From contig NZ_JAVAMQ010000001.1 in assembly GCF_030732095.1 (NCBI RefSeq), positions 310,001-374,000 of the forward strand: DNA of 64,000 bases. Reading direction: 5' to 3'. Source of the DNA: Paracoccus spongiarum. GTDB taxonomy: Bacteria; Pseudomonadota; Alphaproteobacteria; Rhodobacterales; Rhodobacteraceae. The number at the start of each line of letters is the position of its first letter. Position 1 is the stretch's first letter. A program made the position numbers and the translations under genes. Below the pieces are notes generated by a model that saw only the letters and a list, made by a program, of their open reading frames with translations, searched no databases and had not been told where the DNA came from. Shown here piece by piece: positions 58,334-64,000 of the stretch.

Positions 58334-60724
58334 TCAGAGGGTGACGGGCTCGATGTGCCAGACATCCTGCATGTAGCCGCGGATCGTGCGGTCCGACGAG
58401 AAGAAGCCCGACCGCGCGATGTTCAGCGCGGCCATCCGGTCCCAATGCGGCGCGTCGCGATAGGCCGCGTCGACCTTGCGCTGCGTGGCGAAATAATCCT
58501 CGAAATCCGAGGCGACGAGGAACGGATCGTCATGCCAGGTGCGGTCCAGAAGCGAGAAATAGGGATCGGCCCGCCCGCCCGAGAACTTGCCCTCGGCGAT
58601 CATCTGAAGGGCGGCGCGCAGGTCCTCGCTTTTCTCGATCGCGGCGCGGGCATGGCCGGGCCTCGCGCGGACCCGCGCCGCCTCGTCGGCGGTCAGCCCG
58701 AACAGGAAGAAGTTCTCGGCGCCCACATGCTCGCGGATCTCGACATTGGCGCCGTCCAGCGTGCCGATGGTCAGCGCGCCGTTCATGGTGAACTTCATGT
58801 TGCCGGTGCCCGACGCCTCCTTGCCGGCCGTCGAGATCTGTTCGCTGAGATCGGCGGCGGGGATCAGGTCCTCGGCCATCGACACGTTGTAGTTCGGCGG
58901 ATAGGCGATCTGCAGGAACTTCGAGGTGACGGGGTCCTTGTTGATCGTCGCGGCCACGTCGTTGATCAGGTGGATCACCGTCTTGGCCAGCCAGTAGCCC
59001 GGCGCCGCCTTGCCGCCGAAGATCTTCAGCCGCGGCGTCCAGTCGGCGTTCGGGTCGTCATGGATGCGCTGCCACAGCGCGATCGCCTCGAGGATGTTCA
59101 GCAATTGCCGCTTGTATTCATGGATGCGCTTGACCTGCACGTCGAAGATCGCGTCGGGATCGGCCTTGATGCCCAGCCCGGCCAGCAGCCCGTTCGCCAG
59201 CACGACCTTGTTGGCCCGCTTGGCGGCGCGCAGCCGATCCAGGAAGGCGGCGTCGTCGGCATGGGCTTCCAGCCTGGACAGCTGGGCCAGGTCCTTGGTC
59301 CAGCCGGTGCCGATGCTGTCGTCCAGCAGCCGCGCCAGCGCCGGGTTCGACATCCGCAGCCAGCGGCGCGGGGTCACGCCGTTGGTCTGGTTCACGATCC
59401 GGTCGGGGTGCAGCCGGTGCAGATCGGCAAAGACGGTCTCCTTGACCAGATCGGTATGCAGCGCCGAGACGCCGTTTACCTTGCCCGCCATGATGAAGGC
59501 CAGTTCGCCCATCTGCACCTCGTCATGGCGCAGGATCGCGACATGGTCGGGCCGCCCCGAGGTCTTGCGGTGATCCTCGTCGATCATCTGGATGATCTGC
59601 ATGTGCCGCGGCAGCACCCGGCCCAGAAGCCAGGTGGACCACCGTTCCAGCGCCTCGGGCAGCAGCGTGTGGTTGGTATAGTTCAGCGTGCCGCGCGCCA
59701 GATCGCGAGCCTCGGCGAAATCGAGGCCGTGTTCGTCCATCAGCAGGCGCATCAGTTCCGGCCCGGCGATGGCGGGGTGGGTGTCGTTCAGCTGGATCGC
59801 CACCTTCTGCGGCAGCAGGCTCAGGTCGTCATGTTCGGCGAGGAACCGGCGCAGGATGTCCTGCAGCGCCGCCGAGGTCAGAAAATATTCCTGCTTCAGC
59901 CGCAACTCCTTGCCCGATTCGGTGCCGTCATCGGGATACAGCACCCGCGACAGCGTCCGCGCCAGCGCCTCGGGTTCCGATGCGGCGGCGTGATCGCCCG
60001 CGTTGAAGCGGTGCAGGTCGAACAGCGTCGTCGGATGGGCGCCCCACAGCCGCAGCGTGTTCGCCCAATGGCCTTCCCAGCCGACCACGGGCGTGTCATA
60101 GGCCCGCGCCACGACGCTTTCGCCCGGCAGCCAGACGGCGCGGCCGTCGCGGTCCTCGACATGGCCCTTGAAACCGACGGTATAGCTGTAGTCGATGCGC
60201 ACAAACTCCCAGGGATGCGGCTGGTTCAGCCAGTCCTCGGGTGTCTCGACCTGCTGGCCGGCCTCGAACCGCTGCCGGAACAGGCCATGCTCGTAGCGGA
60301 TGCCATAGCCGAAGGCCGGGCATTGCAGCGAGGACAGCGATTCCATGAAGCAGGCGGCCAGCCGGCCCAGGCCGCCATTGCCAAGCGCGGCGTCGGGTTC
60401 GTTGTCCAACACCTCCTGCTTGTCGAGGCCCAAGAGGTCCAGCGCCTCGTCCATCGCCGCGTCGAGGCCCAGATTGATGATCGCATCGCCGAGGATGCGG
60501 CCGATCAGGAACTCCATCGACAGGTAGTAGACCCGCTTGGCGCCCTGGTCCCGCGAGGCGCGGATCGCCGCCATCCAGGGCGTCACGATCAGGTCGCGGA
60601 TCGTGTAGCTGACGGCAAGCCGCCAGTCGAAGGTGGTGGCGAATTCCGAACCGCGACCCTGCGTGTGGGTCAGGTGATACAGGATCTGGTCGCGCAACTG
60701 CTGCGCGGAGGGAAGCTGGGTCAA
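58334..60724 (-). CDS. glgP: Glycogen phosphorylase, TTG start
   Basis: GlgP releases glucose-1-phosphate from glycogen or maltodextrin chains. The 796-residue protein has the PLP-lysine motif EASGTGNMKFTMNGALTIGT, GNGGLGRLAACFMES, NDTHPAIAGPELMR and KRIHEYKRQLLN, all classic phosphorylase signatures. No ATG fits the family start; TTG at 60724 (MTQLPSAQQLRDQILYHL) has AAGAGG 6 bases upstream and places the start 25 bases after amylosucrase. Upstream ATGs lie inside the preceding gene. It is the last gene of the glgX-amylosucrase-glgP operon. Confidence 0.95.
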   Translation of the reverse strand: MTQLPSAQQLRDQILYHLTHTQGRGSEFATTFDWRLAVSYTIRDLIVTPWMAAIRASRDQGAKRVYYLSMEFLIGRILGDAIINLGLDAAMDEALDLLGLDKQEVLDNEPDAALGNGGLGRLAACFMESLSSLQCPAFGYGIRYEHGLFRQRFEAGQQVETPEDWLNQPHPWEFVRIDYSYTVGFKGHVEDRDGRAVWLPGESVVARAYDTPVVGWEGHWANTLRLWGAHPTTLFDLHRFNAGDHAAASEPEALARTLSRVLYPDDGTESGKELRLKQEYFLTSAALQDILRRFLAEHDDLSLLPQKVAIQLNDTHPAIAGPELMRLLMDEHGLDFAEARDLARGTLNYTNHTLLPEALERWSTWLLGRVLPRHMQIIQMIDEDHRKTSGRPDHVAILRHDEVQMGELAFIMAGKVNGVSALHTDLVKETVFADLHRLHPDRIVNQTNGVTPRRWLRMSNPALARLLDDSIGTGWTKDLAQLSRLEAHADDAAFLDRLRAAKRANKVVLANGLLAGLGIKADPDAIFDVQVKRIHEYKRQLLNILEAIALWQRIHDDPNADWTPRLKIFGGKAAPGYWLAKTVIHLINDVAATINKDPVTSKFLQIAYPPNYNVSMAEDLIPAADLSEQISTAGKEASGTGNMKFTMNGALTIGTLDGANVEIREHVGAENFFLFGLTADEAARVRARPGHARAAIEKSEDLRAALQMIAEGKFSGGRADPYFSLLDRTWHDDPFLVASDFEDYFATQRKVDAAYRDAPHWDRMAALNIARSGFFSSDRTIRGYMQDVWHIEPVTL

Positions 60725-60749
60725 ATCGGGCCTCTTGCGGCTTTGTAAA

Positions 60750-62626
60750 TCAGGACATCCAGACGCGGCCATAGGGCGGCAGCAGCAGCGCGTCGTCATG
60801 CAGCGTCACGGTCGTATCCGACAGCAGGTCGCGCATGTCCGTCACGCCCTGATAGCGCAACCAGGGCCCTGAAACCTGTTGCCAGCTTTCGGTGAAGTTG
60901 AAAAGGCACAGAATGCCGCCCGACGGGGCACGGCGCGCAAAGGCGAAGATCGCGTGGTTGCCGCTGTCGAGGATCTCGGTCGGGTGCCCGCCATGCAGGC
61001 AGTCCAGGGATCGCCGGCGCTGCAGGATGGCGCGGACCCCCTCGAGGATGCGGCCCTCGGGGGTGGCGGGGTCGGCCGCCGCCCGCGCGGCACGGTCCCA
61101 GTCCATCGCCGGGCGGTGGATCCAGCGGCTGTCATGGGCGTGGTCCGGACGGTCCAGATAGCCGTGATCGTTCAGCAGCCCGATCTCGTCGCCCATGTAG
61201 AGCAGGGGGATGCCCCCGAAGGCCGCGATCAGCGCATGGCCCATCAGGATGCGGTCGATGGCAAGCCCGATGGCGGCCTCGTCGCCGGCCTCCAGCCCCG
61301 CCTCAAGTCCGGCAAGCGAGGCGAGGCTGCCCGAGATGCGCTTGTCGCCGGTCTCGGGGTTGACCTGGAACAGCGCGCCGCGGGCAAAACTGCCCGGATA
61401 GCTGCCATCGTAGAAATCCGACAGGAAGGCGCGGTGGGCATGGCCCGAAAAGCCCAGATCGCGGGCATCCTCGTCGGTGATCGCCCAGCCGATGTCATCA
61501 TGGCAGCGCAGATAGGTGGCATAGGTCGCATTGTTCAGCACCGTCGGGAAATGGGTCCGCAGCACATGGCCCATGACCCGGGTGTCGCGCGTCGCCAGCG
61601 CCGCCCAGTAATGCACCATCAGGCTGTTGTGATAGGCAAGGTTGCCCTCGCGCCCGTCATGTTCGCCGCGACCGAAATATTTCAGCATCTCGGCGGGCCC
61701 GACGATCGCCTCTTCCAGATGGATCACGGCGCTGGCGGCGATGCGGGTCGCGGCACGCAGGGCGCGCAGCAGCACATGCACCTCGGGCTGGCCCTGGCAG
61801 GTGGTCCCCATGCGCTTCCACATGAAGGCGACCGCGTCCAGCCGCAGCACGTCCACGCCCCTGTTGGCGAGGTTCAGCATGATCCGCAGGATTTCCAGGA
61901 ACACCCGCGGATTGGCCCAGTTCAGATCCCACTGATGTTCGTTGAAGGTGGTCCAGACCCATTTGCCGAAGTCGGGGTAATGGGTAAAGCTGCCGGGCGC
62001 GGTGTCGGGAAAGATCTCGATCAGGCTCTGTTCATAGGCGCGGGGCAGCGTGTCGTCGTCGAACATCAGGTACATGTCCTGATACGCGGCCTCGCCCGCC
62101 GCCGCGCGCCGCGCCCAGTCATGTTCCTTGGCCGTGTGGTTCAAAACCAGATCCACGCACAGAGACATGCCCCGCGACCGCAGCGCGCCGGCCAGCCGGG
62201 TCAGGTCGGCCATGCTGCCGTAGTCGGGATTGACGCGGCGGTAGTCCATCACCGAATAGCCGCCATCGCTGTCGCCCGGACGCGGCATCAGGCAGGGCAT
62301 CAGATGGACATAGCTGACGCCCAGATCGGCCAGGTAGTCCAGCCGTTCATGCACGCCCGACAGGCTGCCCGCAAAGCGGTCGATGTAGAAGACATAGCCG
62401 ATCATGCCCGGCCGCTGGAACCAGTCGGGTTCCAGGTCGCGCGCCAGGTCCAGACGCCTGAGGTCGGCGGGGCGTGCCTTCCATGCGGCGCGCAGGGTCT
62501 CCTCCAGCTCGGCGCGGAAGGCCGCATAATCCGGGCGTTGGCCATAGAGCCGTTCCAGCATCGGCCACAGGTCGGCGGCACTGCGGGCCAGCCGCATGTC
62601 GAAGATGGCGTGGGACGGTGCCTCGC

Positions 62627-62630
<4 letters not shown>
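60750..62630 (-). CDS. ams: Amylosucrase (GH13)
   Basis: Amylosucrase makes alpha-1,4-glucan from sucrose and releases fructose. The 626-residue GH13 enzyme has the nucleophile Asp in [20 protein letters not shown], the acid Glu in [10 protein letters not shown], and the diagnostic [16 protein letters not shown] (amylosucrase YVRSHDDIGW), close to the Neisseria enzyme in length (636). [15 protein letters not shown] is region I. ATG at 62630 overlaps the glgX stop (ATGA). Its place between glycogen debranching enzyme and phosphorylase links sucrose to glycogen turnover. Confidence 0.93.

Positions 62631-64000
<1,370 letters not shown>

Overview
The window is a dense, GC-rich chromosomal segment from an alphaproteobacterium of the Rhodobacteraceae/Paracoccaceae, most likely Paracoccus or a close relative. 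The identification rests on three things. The complex I subunits (for example NuoA, NuoB and the start of NuoE) resemble the Paracoccus denitrificans Nqo proteins as I remember them. The nuo operon carries small accessory genes typical of this family (DUF5333, DUF5337, a helix-hairpin-helix protein, a lipoprotein, a carboxymuconolactone-decarboxylase-like gene) and ends in birA. The repair and housekeeping genes use alphaproteobacterial signals, such as a GTTC-N7-GTTC LexA box in front of uvrA. No prophage, insertion sequence, transposase, CRISPR array or rRNA was seen.

Region 1 (1-20050, minus strand) is one very long respiratory operon, nuoABCD-x-nuoE-x-x-nuoF-x-nuoG-x-nuoHI-x-nuoJKLMN, continuing into birA, coaX and the RNase J gene, which leaves the window at its left edge. 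Most genes overlap by 1-8 bases or sit a few bases apart. The gene between nuoD and nuoE has clearly lower GC than its neighbours and may be a later insertion.

Region 2 (20120-28974) holds a DUF1772-type membrane protein broken into two frames, a divergent TetR regulator with two palindromic operators between them, pyruvate carboxylase, SOS-controlled uvrA and two small membrane proteins. Region 3 (29068-41240) holds tRNA-Gly(GCC) with promoter and terminator, a GcvT-type FAD oxidoreductase, panC-panB, an MFS carrier, a D-2-hydroxyacid dehydrogenase, an SH3-domain protein behind a tiny leader ORF, an M3 peptidase, a MoeB/ThiF enzyme and an enterobacterial-looking dUTPase.

Region 4 (41241-43502) is a 2.26-kb stretch with no convincing gene, the least explained DNA here. 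It contains weak coding-like frames and a long imperfect inverted repeat. It ends at infC, which starts with a rare AUA codon. Region 5 (44312-49497) has an alanine-rich anchored protein coupled to a glycosyltransferase-like gene, the fabA-fabB-fabI cluster for unsaturated and saturated fatty acid synthesis, and an alpha/beta hydrolase.

Region 6 (49494-58264) is a full C4-dicarboxylate TRAP system (dctR-dctS divergent from dctP-dctQ-dctM), then a GntR repressor divergent from a hydantoin racemase and an NCS1 permease, with an operator placed between the -35 and -10 boxes. Region 7 (58287-64000) is a glycogen/sucrose operon on the minus strand, glgX-amylosucrase-glgP, leaving the window at the right edge. 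I found no clear undescribed multi-gene system. The best leads are the foreign-looking gene inside nuo, the gene desert beside the unusual dut, the coupled alanine-rich/GT pair and the split DUF1772 gene.
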